A stretch of DNA of 64,000 bases from an uncultured Odoribacter sp. (GCA_910578105.1 CAJTPD010000005.1:124001-188000); one strand, 5' to 3'; positions 53,732 to 63,519 are shown, counted from the first letter of the stretch. Program-made: numbers and translations. The notes: a model not told the origin generated them from the sequence alone.

Positions 53732-54244
53732 TTACGCTTCATCAGAAACACTAAAATCTTTATCTGCAAATAATTCTGCCAAACCGGAAATCTGTTTCAA
53801 ACGCAACAATTCATCTTTATCCATCCCTATATTTTTCAATATCCACGAATCTGACATTCCGGCCTTTGTCAATTCAGCAACAATATTACTCATCAGCTCA
53901 ACACTATGCGTACCACGGGCACGGTTGTGCCGTATCGTCGATGCCATCCGGTTAGCAATATCTTTTTCAATAACAGCCACCGGCAACAACCCCTTTTCCC
54001 GTTCGTAAATACGGGAAGAATTTTTCAAAACCAGATAACGGTGATACCCGTCAACCAGTTCATACTGATCTTCAGCAGGCAGATAATAACAAACACAAGG
54101 CATCGTATAACCATCCTCCCAAATTGAAAGTTCCAACAACTTCATCTCCGGCGGAGCTACAATATTCGGATTATAATGATTAGTGACAATTTTTTCCACA
54201 GGAACCGCCTTTATTTTATATACAGGACTCTGATATTCAATCAT
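53732..54244 (-). CDS. ParB/Srx-like nuclease-domain protein (IbrB-like)
   Basis: The 170-residue product has a ParB N-terminal-type domain: VPVEKIVTNHYNPNIVAPPEMKLLELSI, DQYELVDGYHRYLVLK (with the GYHR motif), and IRHNRARGTHSVELMS. No helix-turn-helix ParB core of the partition type is apparent. It pairs with the PAPS-reductase-like gene upstream by a 4-bp overlap, the same pairing as IbrA/IbrB of E. coli, which act on expression of immunoglobulin-binding eib genes by an unclear mechanism. Here the target is unknown. Confidence 0.85.
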   Translation of the reverse strand: MIEYQSPVYKIKAVPVEKIVTNHYNPNIVAPPEMKLLELSIWEDGYTMPCVCYYLPAEDQYELVDGYHRYLVLKNSSRIYEREKGLLPVAVIEKDIANRMASTIRHNRARGTHSVELMSNIVAELTKAGMSDSWILKNIGMDKDELLRLKQISGLAELFADKDFSVSDEA

Positions 54245-55566
54245 AACATTAATTTACTATATTTTTCCATCACCAGCCTGCGTTTTTCTTTCTCCATCTT
54301 CGAAGGGGCAAACCCCATATATTTACAGGTATGATCATTTTTCAATATACAAATACAAATCCGTTTGAAAGTGGGTAATTCCTTAAACTCAGACAAATCA
54401 CTGTCATCCATATATTCCATTCTCACAGGCTTTTTATCCGTTTTATAATTACTTTTCTCACCTATCACAATCGGTATGCCCGCTGCGCGTAATTTCTCTA
54501 TAGTCTCGTCCGCCAGACATCCTCCCTTCTCTCGCCAGAATTGAATACTGACTTCCAGTTTATTCAAATAATTCTGACGGACATTCTCAGGCAACGTACC
54601 CAATAAAAAACGCATATAATCCGCCCACGTATACCCGGTCGGCAACTGTATCTTCTGACGACAACCCACTGCAGAAGTATTACCGTAAATTGCCGTAAAA
54701 TTAACCCCGTTCACCCGGCCAATCATACGCCCCCACATGTCAGGATCAATAGCCCGGTACAAACTCAGTCCGGTACGGGCTTCTGAAATAAACGGACTGG
54801 CCACCCGCTGTTTCTCCAAAGGTACTCCGGCTTGATAATAAAGATCATAAAGATGATTATAAGGCCAATGAAATTTACCGTTAGCCGTCCATACGTCCGT
54901 AGTCAGCCAGTCATAAATCGGATAAGCATTATAAATACTGGTATCCCACGATTTTATCCACTTTGTCCTCTTGAAACAACGCGCCTTCTCCAAATGAAGT
55001 GTACGCCATCTGTTCAGACTCTCCTGAGTACGTATCCCCACCAGACAACACGTCCGCTTTGCCTTTTTCAACCGATGCAACCAACGACCAAAAGAACGCT
55101 GAAAATCATAATCCCACATCCGCCGCGAAAAAAAAGGAAAATCCCGGTAAGTATAAGCCCCCGCCGGCATCTCCCGCACCCAACAGTCCTTCTTTTCCTC
55201 CTCCCAGGGACGCCAATATTTCTGAAACATAGAAGTACACGTCGGGACCTTAAAAGGCACACATATCCGGTAAACATCCAAAACATCAGAATTAGACGCC
55301 AAAACCTCATCAACATACCGGATAGTTTCTCCGTATTGTACCTCATAATCCAAATGAAACACACCTATCCTGCGCCCCGGACAAAATTTACGGATATATT
55401 CGATACACAATTGCAACAACACACCACTATCTTTTCCTCCCGAAAAAGAAACATATATATTATCAAAACTACTGAAAACCTTTTCCAGGCGATTTTGCGT
55501 CTGCTCATATACATTCAGAGGCTGTCCTGTCGTCTCCGGTACTCCATTTTTACATACAATTTCCAT
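54241..55566 (-). CDS. PAPS reductase-like DUF3440 protein (IbrA-like)
   Basis: The 441-residue product has an adenine-alpha-hydrolase PP-loop (YVSFSGGKDSGVLLQL, motif 42-48), WRTLHLEKARCFKRTKW, YPIYDWLTTDVWTANGKFHWPYN, and the C-terminal DUF3440 region ending in KNDHTCKYMGFAP. It is related to sulfate-assimilation PAPS reductase but belongs to the IbrA branch, so it probably activates a nucleotide for another chemistry. Overlaps: 52 bp with the GNAT gene upstream, 4 bp with the ParB-like gene downstream. Confidence 0.9.
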   Translation of the reverse strand: MEIVCKNGVPETTGQPLNVYEQTQNRLEKVFSSFDNIYVSFSGGKDSGVLLQLCIEYIRKFCPGRRIGVFHLDYEVQYGETIRYVDEVLASNSDVLDVYRICVPFKVPTCTSMFQKYWRPWEEEKKDCWVREMPAGAYTYRDFPFFSRRMWDYDFQRSFGRWLHRLKKAKRTCCLVGIRTQESLNRWRTLHLEKARCFKRTKWIKSWDTSIYNAYPIYDWLTTDVWTANGKFHWPYNHLYDLYYQAGVPLEKQRVASPFISEARTGLSLYRAIDPDMWGRMIGRVNGVNFTAIYGNTSAVGCRQKIQLPTGYTWADYMRFLLGTLPENVRQNYLNKLEVSIQFWREKGGCLADETIEKLRAAGIPIVIGEKSNYKTDKKPVRMEYMDDSDLSEFKELPTFKRICICILKNDHTCKYMGFAPSKMEKEKRRLVMEKYSKLML

Positions 55567-55922
55567 GTCCTGATTACAACAAAACCATTTTCTTCAAAAA
55601 CAGACAGATGACGAGTGTGGGTAACAGACTGTAACGGACATTTCCCCGGAAAATGACAAACTGCTTCACCCAGCAAAGCAGCCAGCAAGGCAGGGTCATC
55701 CCCGGACACATAATAATTATTAATCACATAACAGTTATCCTTCATTTCCACCGGAATAAATCCCAAAACCCGTTCATCCTCAATAGCAACAAACCAAATA
55801 TACCGTGCAGAAGTCTTGAAAGGATAATTATTATTCTGACGAATAACACCCGGATTCATAACCAAGGGAGCAACAAGATGACACAAACGTTCTTCCGAAC
55901 CTGCTATTTTTTCTATTCTCAT
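55515..55922 (-). CDS. GNAT-like acetyltransferase of the IbrAB cluster
   Basis: The 135-residue product starts MRIEKIAGSEERLCHLVAPL. WFVAIEDERVLGFIPVEMKD, YVINNYYVSGDDPALLAALL and HLSVFEENGFVVIRTWKLYVKME fit the beta4-beta5-alpha order of GNAT acetyltransferases, with a truncated or divergent acetyl-CoA loop. The open frame begins with TTG at 55931; the ATG at 55922 is used. Its 3' end overlaps the PAPS reductase-like gene by 52 bp, so the three form one transcript. Confidence 0.72.
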   Translation of the reverse strand: MRIEKIAGSEERLCHLVAPLVMNPGVIRQNNNYPFKTSARYIWFVAIEDERVLGFIPVEMKDNCYVINNYYVSGDDPALLAALLGEAVCHFPGKCPLQSVTHTRHLSVFEENGFVVIRTWKLYVKMEYRRRQDSL

Positions 55923-55980
55923 AAATAACAAAAAATATATCTACAGAGATAAATTTAACCGAAACTTCCACATCGTTTTA

Positions 55981-56011
55981 CAAAATTATAAAATCATAAT
56001 ACAAATTCAAA
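55981..56011 (-). promoter_or_regulatory. Promoter of the GNAT-IbrA-IbrB-like operon
   Basis: On the minus strand TTTG (56008..56011), 19 bp, then TAATTTTG (55981..55988) match both consensus elements. The GNAT ATG is 58 bp downstream. Confidence 0.6.
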
Positions 56012-56254
56012 AAAATTGAAAAAATCTATGCTACATTTAATCAAAACAATAACATTCCAAGGATTTCAACACTAAACAAAAAGAAACTACTAACGGTAAA
56101 CAATCCCACCCCCGTACTCCGCTAAAACGAATAATAATACAATCCCCTCTGCCTGCATCACCCGCACAACAGAAAAGAAAACACGACTTCACAGAAATTG
56201 TCAAACCTTTCTCCGCTATAATCGGTATAATCCCTGAAAATCAAATCCATTATC
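56012..56254. other. Intergenic region before the AMP-binding genes, no gene seen
   Basis: This AT-rich stretch lies between the divergent GNAT promoter and the first acyl-activating gene. TATAAT-like sequences occur near 56217 and 56229, but no Bacteroidetes-type promoter with both elements is clear. No open frame with a plausible start and no strong hairpin is seen. Confidence 0.4.
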
Positions 56255-57904
56255 ATGAAAAATAGTTTTATATATTACATCGAACACAGCATAAAAATCC
56301 ATTGGAACCACCAGGCTCTCTCCGATTATAAAGGAACCACATATACCTACAAAGAAGTTGCCAAAATCATTGAAGAACTACATATCCTCTTTGAAAAAGG
56401 AAACATCCGGAAAGGCGACAAAATTGCACTCTGTAGCAGAAACATGTCCCACTGGGGCATTGCATTTCTCGCCATATTGTCCTACGGAGCTGTCGCCGTC
56501 CCCATCCTCCACGAATTTACTCCCGACACAATCCACCACATCGTCAACCATTCGGAAGCACGCATCCTGTTTGCCGGAACTCCCGTCTGGGAAGAACTCG
56601 ACAAAACAAATATGCCGCAACTGGAAACTGTCATACAACTGGAAAACTATGATATACTGCATAACACCAACTTACATATAACAGAAGCAAAAAAACATCT
56701 GTGCGAACTTTTCAAGGAAAAATATCCGGATAGTTTCACCCCGGAACACATTCATTACAAACCGGATAGTCCAGAACAACTGGCCATGATTAATTATACA
56801 TCCGGAACAACCAGTGCCCCAAAAGGAGTAATGCTCCCCTACCATAGCATGTGGTCAAACCTCAAATATGCACTGGACAAAATGGGATACAACCCGGGAG
56901 AAAGAATCGTATCCATACTTACCATGGCACATATGTACGGCCTGGCATTTGAATTAATCTACCCGTTTGCCAGCGGTACCCATATCTACTTCATCTCCAA
57001 AACCCCGTCCCCAAAAATCATCAACGAAATATTCAATACAGTAAAACCTCACCTTATCGTCGCTGTTCCGCTGATTATTGAAAAAATTATTAAACATCAG
57101 GTTCTGCCGCAACTGGAAAAATTTCACATCAAACTATTTCTGAAAATTCCCTATATCAGCCGGAAATTAAAAACCTCTATACGCAACAAAATCGTCAGTG
57201 CCTTCGGCGGCCGTTTTAAACTAATTGCTATAGGCGGCGCAGCACTCAATTATGAAGTAGAAAAATTCCTGTCCTCCGTCCGGTTTCCCTATACTGTCGG
57301 TTATGGAATGACTGAATGCGGACCGGCTATTTCTTACGACGACTGGCACACTTTCAAAGCCGGTTCATGCGGAAAAGCAGTGGACCGGATGGAAATAAAA
57401 ATCGACTCTCCTGACCCGGAACACATTGTCGGCGAAATCTTAGTCAGAGGAGAAAATGTTATGAATGGTTATTTCAAAAATCCGGAAGCCACCCGCACCG
57501 CCATCGGCCCCGAAGAATGGTTACATACCGGAGACCTGGGTATCATCGATAAAAATGGCTATCTATTTATCAAAGGAAGAAGTAAAAATATGATTCTGGG
57601 CCCCAGCGGACAAAACATCTACCCGGAAGAAATCGAAGACAGACTAAACTCACTGCCCTATGTCTCTGAATCCTTAGTTATTGAACACAACGGAAAATTA
57701 CTGGCTCTGGTATATCCGGACTACGAACAAACAAAAAAAGACAAAATCTCCGCAGAACAATTAAAAAAAATCATGAGTGACAACCGGAAATTAGCCAACA
57801 CAATGCTCCCGGCATACAGTCAGATCGCCCGGTTAAAAATCCGGGAAACAGAATTCGAAAAAACACCCAAACGAAGCATAAAACGCTATCTCTACCAGGA
57901 ATAA
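56255..57904 (+). CDS. AMP-binding acyl-CoA/acyl-ACP synthetase, copy 1
   Basis: The 549-residue member of the adenylate-forming family activates a carboxylic acid with ATP. Motifs: P-loop-like INYTSGTTSAPKGVMLPY (about 178-195), GYGMTECGPAISY, HTGDLGIIDKNGYLFIKGR (A8 region) and the catalytic-Lys region KTPKRSIKR at the C-terminus. It resembles long-chain fatty-acid ligases (FadD/AAS type). No acyl-carrier or transferase domain is attached. It is followed 97 bp later by a close paralogue in the same direction. Confidence 0.9.
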   Translation: MKNSFIYYIEHSIKIHWNHQALSDYKGTTYTYKEVAKIIEELHILFEKGNIRKGDKIALCSRNMSHWGIAFLAILSYGAVAVPILHEFTPDTIHHIVNHSEARILFAGTPVWEELDKTNMPQLETVIQLENYDILHNTNLHITEAKKHLCELFKEKYPDSFTPEHIHYKPDSPEQLAMINYTSGTTSAPKGVMLPYHSMWSNLKYALDKMGYNPGERIVSILTMAHMYGLAFELIYPFASGTHIYFISKTPSPKIINEIFNTVKPHLIVAVPLIIEKIIKHQVLPQLEKFHIKLFLKIPYISRKLKTSIRNKIVSAFGGRFKLIAIGGAALNYEVEKFLSSVRFPYTVGYGMTECGPAISYDDWHTFKAGSCGKAVDRMEIKIDSPDPEHIVGEILVRGENVMNGYFKNPEATRTAIGPEEWLHTGDLGIIDKNGYLFIKGRSKNMILGPSGQNIYPEEIEDRLNSLPYVSESLVIEHNGKLLALVYPDYEQTKKDKISAEQLKKIMSDNRKLANTMLPAYSQIARLKIRETEFEKTPKRSIKRYLYQE

Positions 57905-57946
57905 AAAACATCGGGAAAATCAGCAGTCCGGCAATTTCACCCTGTT

Positions 57947-57980
57947 TTTTTCAAATTTATAACGGAAAAATTTATCTTTG
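57947..57980 (+). promoter_or_regulatory. Candidate promoter of AMP-binding copy 2
   Basis: TATCTTTG (57973..57980) fits TAnnTTTG. A TTTT run about 20 bp upstream may act as the -33 element. The ATG at 58002 follows 21 bp later, so copy 2 can be transcribed on its own. Confidence 0.5.
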
Positions 57981-58001
57981 CCCAGTCTCAAACCGATAAT
58001 C

Positions 58002-59648
58002 ATGGAAGAAAATTTCTTAAAATACATAGAAGAAAGCATCAAAACCAACTGGGACCGTCCTGCCTTAACAGACTTTAAGGGAACTACCAGCTCGTATAAA
58101 GATGTTGCCCGCAAAATTGAAAAATTACATTTACTATTTGAACAATGCGGAATCCGGAGAGGAGATAAAATAGCACTGTGCAGCCGTAACACCAGCAACT
58201 GGGGAATTGCTTTCCTGGCAACTCTCTCTTATGGTGCCGTTGCCGTACCCATTCTGAACGAATTCAAACCCGATAACGTCCACCACATAGTCAACCACTC
58301 AGAAGCCCGGATATTTTTTGCCGGTGATATCGTGTGGGAAAACCTGGACGAAACAGCAATGCCCGGCCTTGACGGAGTTATCCGGATGGAAGATTACTCA
58401 CTCCGCTTTTCCCGGGAAAAAAAACTGACAGAAGCCAGGGCTAAATTAAACGAATTGTTCGGAAAAAAATTCCCCGAACGTTTCCGGCCGGAAGATGTAC
58501 ATTATCAATACGACAATCTGGAAGACCTCGCCCTGATAAATTACACCTCCGGAACTACCAGCTCATCTAAAGGAGTAATGCTCCCCTACCGGAGCCTATG
58601 GACCAACCTGAAATTCGCCCTGAGCGTCTTCGGACTAACTCCCGGCGAACAAATAGTCAGCATGTTACCCATGGCACACATGTACGGACTGGCATTCGAA
58701 TTCATCTACGAATTTGCCTCGGGCATGCACATCCACTTCCTGTCACGGACCCCGTCACCGAAAATCATAGCAGACGCATTCGCCGAAGTAAAACCCGACC
58801 TGATTATCACAGTCCCATTGGTCATTGAAAAAATCATCCGCAAAAAAGTATTCCCGACAATCGAAAAACCCCACATGAAACTATTGATGAATATCCCCGT
58901 CATCAATGACAAAATCAAAGATAATATCCGGCAAAAAGTAATGGATGCCTTCGGAGGAAAATTCAAAGAATTAATTATCGGCGGAGCAGCTTTAAACAAA
59001 GAAGTAGAAAACTTTCTGCACTCCATCCGCTTCCCCTATACCGTTGGCTACGGCATGACCGAATGCGGACCGTTACTCAGCTACGACGGATGGGAAACAT
59101 TCAAACAAGGCTCATGCGGAAAAGCAGTACCCCGGGTGAAATTGCGTATAGACTCACCGGACCAGCAAAACCACGTCGGCGAAATATTAGCAAAAGGCGA
59201 CTGCGTAATGTCCGGTTACTTCAAAAACTCGGAAGCCACCCAGACTGCACTCGGAAAAGACGGATGGCTCCACACCGGAGACATGGGAATCATCGATGAA
59301 GACGGATACCTTTTTATCAAAGGCAGATGTAAAAACATGATACTCAGCTCAAACGGACAAAACATTTATCCGGAAGAAATCGAGGATAAATTAAACAACA
59401 TGCTCTATATCAGCGAAACCATAGTCATCGAAAAAGAAGGAAAACTCATAGCATTAATCTACCCCGATTTCGACACAGTAAACGCAGAAAAACTGACAGA
59501 CGAACAACTAACAGAAATCATGGACGAAAACCTCAAAGAATTAAACAAACAACTACCGGCATACAGCCAAATCAGCAGTTATAAACTCTATAACGAAGAA
59601 TTTGAAAAAACTCCGAAAAGAAGTATCAAACGATTCCTGTACCAATAA
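58002..59648 (+). CDS. AMP-binding acyl-CoA/acyl-ACP synthetase, copy 2
   Basis: The 548-residue product is a clear paralogue of copy 1, colinear over the whole length. Motifs: INYTSGTTSSSKGVMLPYR (about 178-196), GYGMTECGPLLSYDGW, LHTGDMGIIDEDGYLFIKGR and FEKTPKRSIKRFLYQ at the end. The open frame begins at 57978, but that start lies inside the -7 element; the ATG at 58002 (MEENFLKYIEESIK) aligns with the start of copy 1. Substrate likely a fatty or other hydrophobic acid. Confidence 0.92.
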   Translation: MEENFLKYIEESIKTNWDRPALTDFKGTTSSYKDVARKIEKLHLLFEQCGIRRGDKIALCSRNTSNWGIAFLATLSYGAVAVPILNEFKPDNVHHIVNHSEARIFFAGDIVWENLDETAMPGLDGVIRMEDYSLRFSREKKLTEARAKLNELFGKKFPERFRPEDVHYQYDNLEDLALINYTSGTTSSSKGVMLPYRSLWTNLKFALSVFGLTPGEQIVSMLPMAHMYGLAFEFIYEFASGMHIHFLSRTPSPKIIADAFAEVKPDLIITVPLVIEKIIRKKVFPTIEKPHMKLLMNIPVINDKIKDNIRQKVMDAFGGKFKELIIGGAALNKEVENFLHSIRFPYTVGYGMTECGPLLSYDGWETFKQGSCGKAVPRVKLRIDSPDQQNHVGEILAKGDCVMSGYFKNSEATQTALGKDGWLHTGDMGIIDEDGYLFIKGRCKNMILSSNGQNIYPEEIEDKLNNMLYISETIVIEKEGKLIALIYPDFDTVNAEKLTDEQLTEIMDENLKELNKQLPAYSQISSYKLYNEEFEKTPKRSIKRFLYQ

Positions 59649-59717
59649 AACCTGCTGACAGCCCAAAAACAAAATAACACAGATTGACAAAACTAAAGTA
59701 GCGGATTTGTATTTATC

Positions 59718-59760
59718 AGTCAAAACTTTAGCTCGCCAATCAGAAATCCGAAAGACTTCT
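59718..59760 (+). repeat. Dispersed intergenic repeat, copy 2
   Basis: Same element as 511..553 (about 84% identity over 43 bp, same orientation). It lies about 110 bp upstream of the ftsK start. Confidence 0.5.
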
Positions 59761-59871
59761 CCCGACAATTCCTGAAAATCTTCCGGTATTCCTGCCTTTT
59801 CCCATTTTCACAAAAAAATTCTTTCCGGTTTCTAATTTTTCGTACCTTCGTAAGCTCAAAAAACGAAAAAA

Positions 59872-62487
59872 ATGAACAAAAACATAAAACGGAAACCTGC
59901 ACCGGCCAAAGACAAACTAAAAACGGACTATCCGATTCCCGGTATACTAAAAGAACAACGTACACGCATCATCCTGGGAGTTACAATAGCTTTGATATCC
60001 CTCTTCATACTATTCTCGATGATCGGCTTCTTCTTTTCCGGAGGCATCGACCAAAGCCTGGTGGACAACTCTGCCGGGAAAATTATCACCAATCCGCAAA
60101 TCACGGCAGCCAATCCCGCCGGTAAAATAGGAGCGTGGATATCAAACCTGCTAATCAACCGCTGGTTCGGAATATCCTCTTTTATCTTCTGCTACCTCCT
60201 CTTGGTATGCAGCTTCCGGATTGCCGGAGCACGAATCAGACACTTTGGCCGGAAATTGTTCATTGGTATGATGATTATTCTCTGGACCTCCCTACTCCTG
60301 GGATTCATCACAGAATCCGTATACCACTGGTTCGAAATGAAAACAGGATACATCTTCCTGGGAGGAAGTCACGGATATTTTGTCAGCTTATGGCTCAACG
60401 CATTAATCGGAAGAGTAGGTACAACCCTGTTGCTGCTCCTCGCCTTTATCATCATCCTGTTTGTCGGATTCGAAAACACCTTTTACCGTTGTGTTAACTA
60501 CATCAAAGAAAACATCCGCAAACGCAAAGAAAAAACACTAGCCTCTTTACTAGCCAAAAGAGCCGAAGCACAGGCTGCATACGAATCAACACAAATCCGG
60601 ACAAACCCATCCGGAACCCCGGAAAACAAAACTGTAAACGAATATACAGAACAACATCCAACAGAAGAAACAGAAGACATTCTGCCCGATTCTACAGCCG
60701 GGACCACAACCGATGAACCGGAAATACAGGAATTATCCTCCGGACAAAATCTCTCAGATACACCTGAACGTCTAATCACCAGCCCCGGAACAACACAGGA
60801 AAATGAAGCTTTGGAACAAGGTTTCTCAAACATACCTGTAAGCATAACAGAATTTGAATTCAACAAAGAAACAAAAGATAAAAGTACAGAACAATCCTCC
60901 CCGGAACCCGGCGAAGAACCTGTCCTCCTGACCATAAATAATAAAGAACTGGAAGAAACAGTCGACCGGAATATCCTCTCTTCCGAAGAATATGACCCCA
61001 CCCTCGACCTCTCCCACTATCAATATCCTCCGTTAGAATTACTGGAAGAACATTCTTCAGGAAACCCTAAAGTTACCCAGGAAGAACTGGAAGAAAACAA
61101 AAACAAAATCGTAGAAACCCTGCGGAATTACAAAATTGAAATCGTAAAAATCAAAGCCACCATCGGACCGACAGTCACTCTATATGAAATAGTACCGGCC
61201 CCGGGAGTCAAAATCTCAAAAATCAAAAACCTGGAAGACGACATCGCCCTAAGCCTGTCTGCACTCGGCATACGAATCATTGCACCCATACCGGGAGCGG
61301 GAACCATCGGTATAGAAGTCCCCAACCAAACACCCGAAGTGGTATCCATGCACAGCATCATTGCTTCTAAAAAATTCCAGGAATCCAAATATGCACTGCC
61401 CATAGCACTCGGCCGTACCATTTCAAACGAAACCTACACCTTCGACCTCGCCAAAATGCCCCACCTGCTGGTTGCCGGAGCAACAGGACAAGGAAAATCC
61501 GTAGGACTCAATGCCATTATTACTTCACTGCTATACAAAAAACACCCTTCACAATTAAAATTCGTGATGGTAGACCCCAAAAAAGTAGAACTGAGCATCT
61601 ATTCAGTGATAGAAAAACACTTTCTGGCCAAACTACCCGACGAAGAAGAAGCCATTATCACCGAAACAACTAAAGTAGTCAATACACTCAACTCGTTGTG
61701 CATTGAAATGGACACCCGTTATGACCTGCTTAAAATAGCACAAGTCAGAAACATCAAAGAATACAACGAAAAATTCATAAAACGACAACTGAATCCCAAC
61801 AACGGGCATAAATACCTGCCCTACATCGTTGTCGTTGTTGACGAATTTGCCGACCTCATCATGACAGCCGGAAAAGAAGTAGAAACCCCCATTGCCAGAA
61901 TCGCACAACTTGCAAGAGCTGTCGGTATACACATGATTATTGCCACACAACGGCCATCCACTAATATTATCACCGGAGTTATCAAAGCCAACTTCCCCGC
62001 ACGTATTGCGTTCAAAGTTGCCTCTATGATAGATTCCCGTACCATCCTGGATTCACCGGGAGCTAATCAACTAATCGGACGCGGAGATATGCTGATTTCC
62101 GTCGGAAGTGAAATGACACGTGTACAATGTGCTTTCGTCGACACCCCCGAAGTTGACGCCATAACACACTTCATTGCCAGCCAGCAATCCTATCCAAGTG
62201 CTTTCGCATTACCCGAATACGTACCGGAAAACGACGGTAGCAACATTTCAGAAATGGATTTAGGCTCCCGCGACCCCTTGTTTGAAGAAGCTGCCCGGCT
62301 GGTCGTAAACAGTCAGCAAGGTTCCACATCCTCCATACAACGCCGCTTCTCCATCGGCTACAACCGCGCAGGGAGAATCATGGACCAACTGGAAGCTGCA
62401 GGCATTGTCGGCCCATTTGAAGGCAGTAAAGCAAGACAAGTGCTCATACAAGACGATTATTCTTTGGAACAAATACTCAACAAATAA
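59872..62487 (+). CDS. ftsK: DNA translocase FtsK
   Basis: The 871-residue product is a FtsK/SpoIIIE translocase that pumps chromosomal DNA at division. Four membrane helices occur in the first 210 residues (LGVTIALISLFILFSMIGFFF and later VGTTLLLLLAFIIILFVG). An acidic linker rich in Glu, Pro, Ser and Thr (about 225-395) comes before the alpha/beta motor domain with Walker A VAGATGQGKSVGLNA (about 531-545) and Walker B YIVVVVDEFADLI (about 649-661). A C-terminal gamma winged helix has SSIQRRFSIGYNRAGRIMDQLE. It is followed by the CPBP gene after 33 bp. Confidence 0.97.
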   Translation: MNKNIKRKPAPAKDKLKTDYPIPGILKEQRTRIILGVTIALISLFILFSMIGFFFSGGIDQSLVDNSAGKIITNPQITAANPAGKIGAWISNLLINRWFGISSFIFCYLLLVCSFRIAGARIRHFGRKLFIGMMIILWTSLLLGFITESVYHWFEMKTGYIFLGGSHGYFVSLWLNALIGRVGTTLLLLLAFIIILFVGFENTFYRCVNYIKENIRKRKEKTLASLLAKRAEAQAAYESTQIRTNPSGTPENKTVNEYTEQHPTEETEDILPDSTAGTTTDEPEIQELSSGQNLSDTPERLITSPGTTQENEALEQGFSNIPVSITEFEFNKETKDKSTEQSSPEPGEEPVLLTINNKELEETVDRNILSSEEYDPTLDLSHYQYPPLELLEEHSSGNPKVTQEELEENKNKIVETLRNYKIEIVKIKATIGPTVTLYEIVPAPGVKISKIKNLEDDIALSLSALGIRIIAPIPGAGTIGIEVPNQTPEVVSMHSIIASKKFQESKYALPIALGRTISNETYTFDLAKMPHLLVAGATGQGKSVGLNAIITSLLYKKHPSQLKFVMVDPKKVELSIYSVIEKHFLAKLPDEEEAIITETTKVVNTLNSLCIEMDTRYDLLKIAQVRNIKEYNEKFIKRQLNPNNGHKYLPYIVVVVDEFADLIMTAGKEVETPIARIAQLARAVGIHMIIATQRPSTNIITGVIKANFPARIAFKVASMIDSRTILDSPGANQLIGRGDMLISVGSEMTRVQCAFVDTPEVDAITHFIASQQSYPSAFALPEYVPENDGSNISEMDLGSRDPLFEEAARLVVNSQQGSTSSIQRRFSIGYNRAGRIMDQLEAAGIVGPFEGSKARQVLIQDDYSLEQILNK

Positions 62488-62520
62488 CAACAAATCCACC
62501 CCCTACCAATCTTTAATAAA

Positions 62521-63429
62521 ATGTTTCTAGAACAAGCCTACTCCGGAAAAAATCAATGGTATCTGTACATATTCTCCCTCCTGTTCATTTTTATGACAAC
62601 ACAAATCGGTAGCCTTCCCCTCGTGGGATACATGCTCCGGGAAAATCCGGACATTTTGCAAACGGGAGACATCTCTGCGGCCACCGGGACCAACACCGGC
62701 CTGGCTCTTTCACTGTTCAGCTTCGTTGCCGGATTCTTTGCGATTTTCTACTGTGTAAAATACATACACCGTAAACAACCAACATCCATTGTAACTTCCC
62801 GCCAAAAAACAGACTGGGGAAGAATCTTCTTCGCTGCCGGAATCTGGGGAATACTTTCCCTTGCAACTCTGCTCATTCCGCTTTTTACCAGCAACTCTCC
62901 GGACATCATACTCCGGTTCGAACCCCTCAACTTTTTCATACTGGTGCTCATCTCACTGCTCTTATTTCCTTTTCAAACCTCCTTCGAAGAACTGCTCTTC
63001 CGGGGATACCTGATGCAATGGACCGCATACCTCTTTAAATACCGATGGGTTGCCATCCTGATAACCGGCACTCTGTTCGGCCTCATGCACGGAGCCAATC
63101 CCGAAGTAAAAGAATTCGGCATATGGATAACCATCCCCCAATACATCCTGATGGGACTCATCCTGGGATATGTAACCGTCAAAGACGACGGTACGGAATT
63201 AGCACTGGGACTGCACATGGCCAACAACATTCTGGCCGCAATTACCATTACTTCAGACTCTTCCGCTTTACAAACCCACGCACTGTTCAAAAACCTTCAT
63301 CCCGTAGCCTCCTGGACGGATACCCTCGTCATACTCATCATCGGAACCATTTTCATCTGGAGCTGCAACCGGAAATACCACTTTATGAACAAAAATAATA
63401 TCCGGGAAAAAATTCAAAACATATCATAA
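62521..63429 (+). CDS. CPBP family intramembrane metalloprotease
   Basis: The 302-residue membrane protein has about eight hydrophobic segments. The CPBP (Abi/Rce1) motifs are in order: EELLFRGYLMQW (about 155-166), FGLMHGANPE (about 185) and HMANNI (about 233). Family members include prenyl-protein endopeptidases and bacterial putative proteases. No partner gene suggests a substrate. It follows ftsK closely and is probably co-transcribed. Confidence 0.88.
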   Translation: MFLEQAYSGKNQWYLYIFSLLFIFMTTQIGSLPLVGYMLRENPDILQTGDISAATGTNTGLALSLFSFVAGFFAIFYCVKYIHRKQPTSIVTSRQKTDWGRIFFAAGIWGILSLATLLIPLFTSNSPDIILRFEPLNFFILVLISLLLFPFQTSFEELLFRGYLMQWTAYLFKYRWVAILITGTLFGLMHGANPEVKEFGIWITIPQYILMGLILGYVTVKDDGTELALGLHMANNILAAITITSDSSALQTHALFKNLHPVASWTDTLVILIIGTIFIWSCNRKYHFMNKNNIREKIQNIS

Positions 63430-63511
63430 AAAAACAAAGAAGAAATGTTATATTTTTCTTAAAACACACAGAAAATCCGAAAGAACTGACTATTTTCAGC
63501 ACACAAATATT

Positions 63512-63519
63512 TAACTTTG
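63512..63519 (+). promoter_or_regulatory. -7 element before the C1 peptidase gene
   Basis: TAACTTTG fits TAnnTTTG. It lies within the near-palindrome AACTTTGAAAGTT. No TTTG is found at the normal -33 distance. The ATG is 60 bp downstream. Confidence 0.4.

Noticed and set aside
54832..55611. 259-codon plus-strand frame opposite the PAPS reductase-like gene
   Set aside because: Low-complexity composition and no motifs; the minus-strand gene has a PP-loop and family signature.
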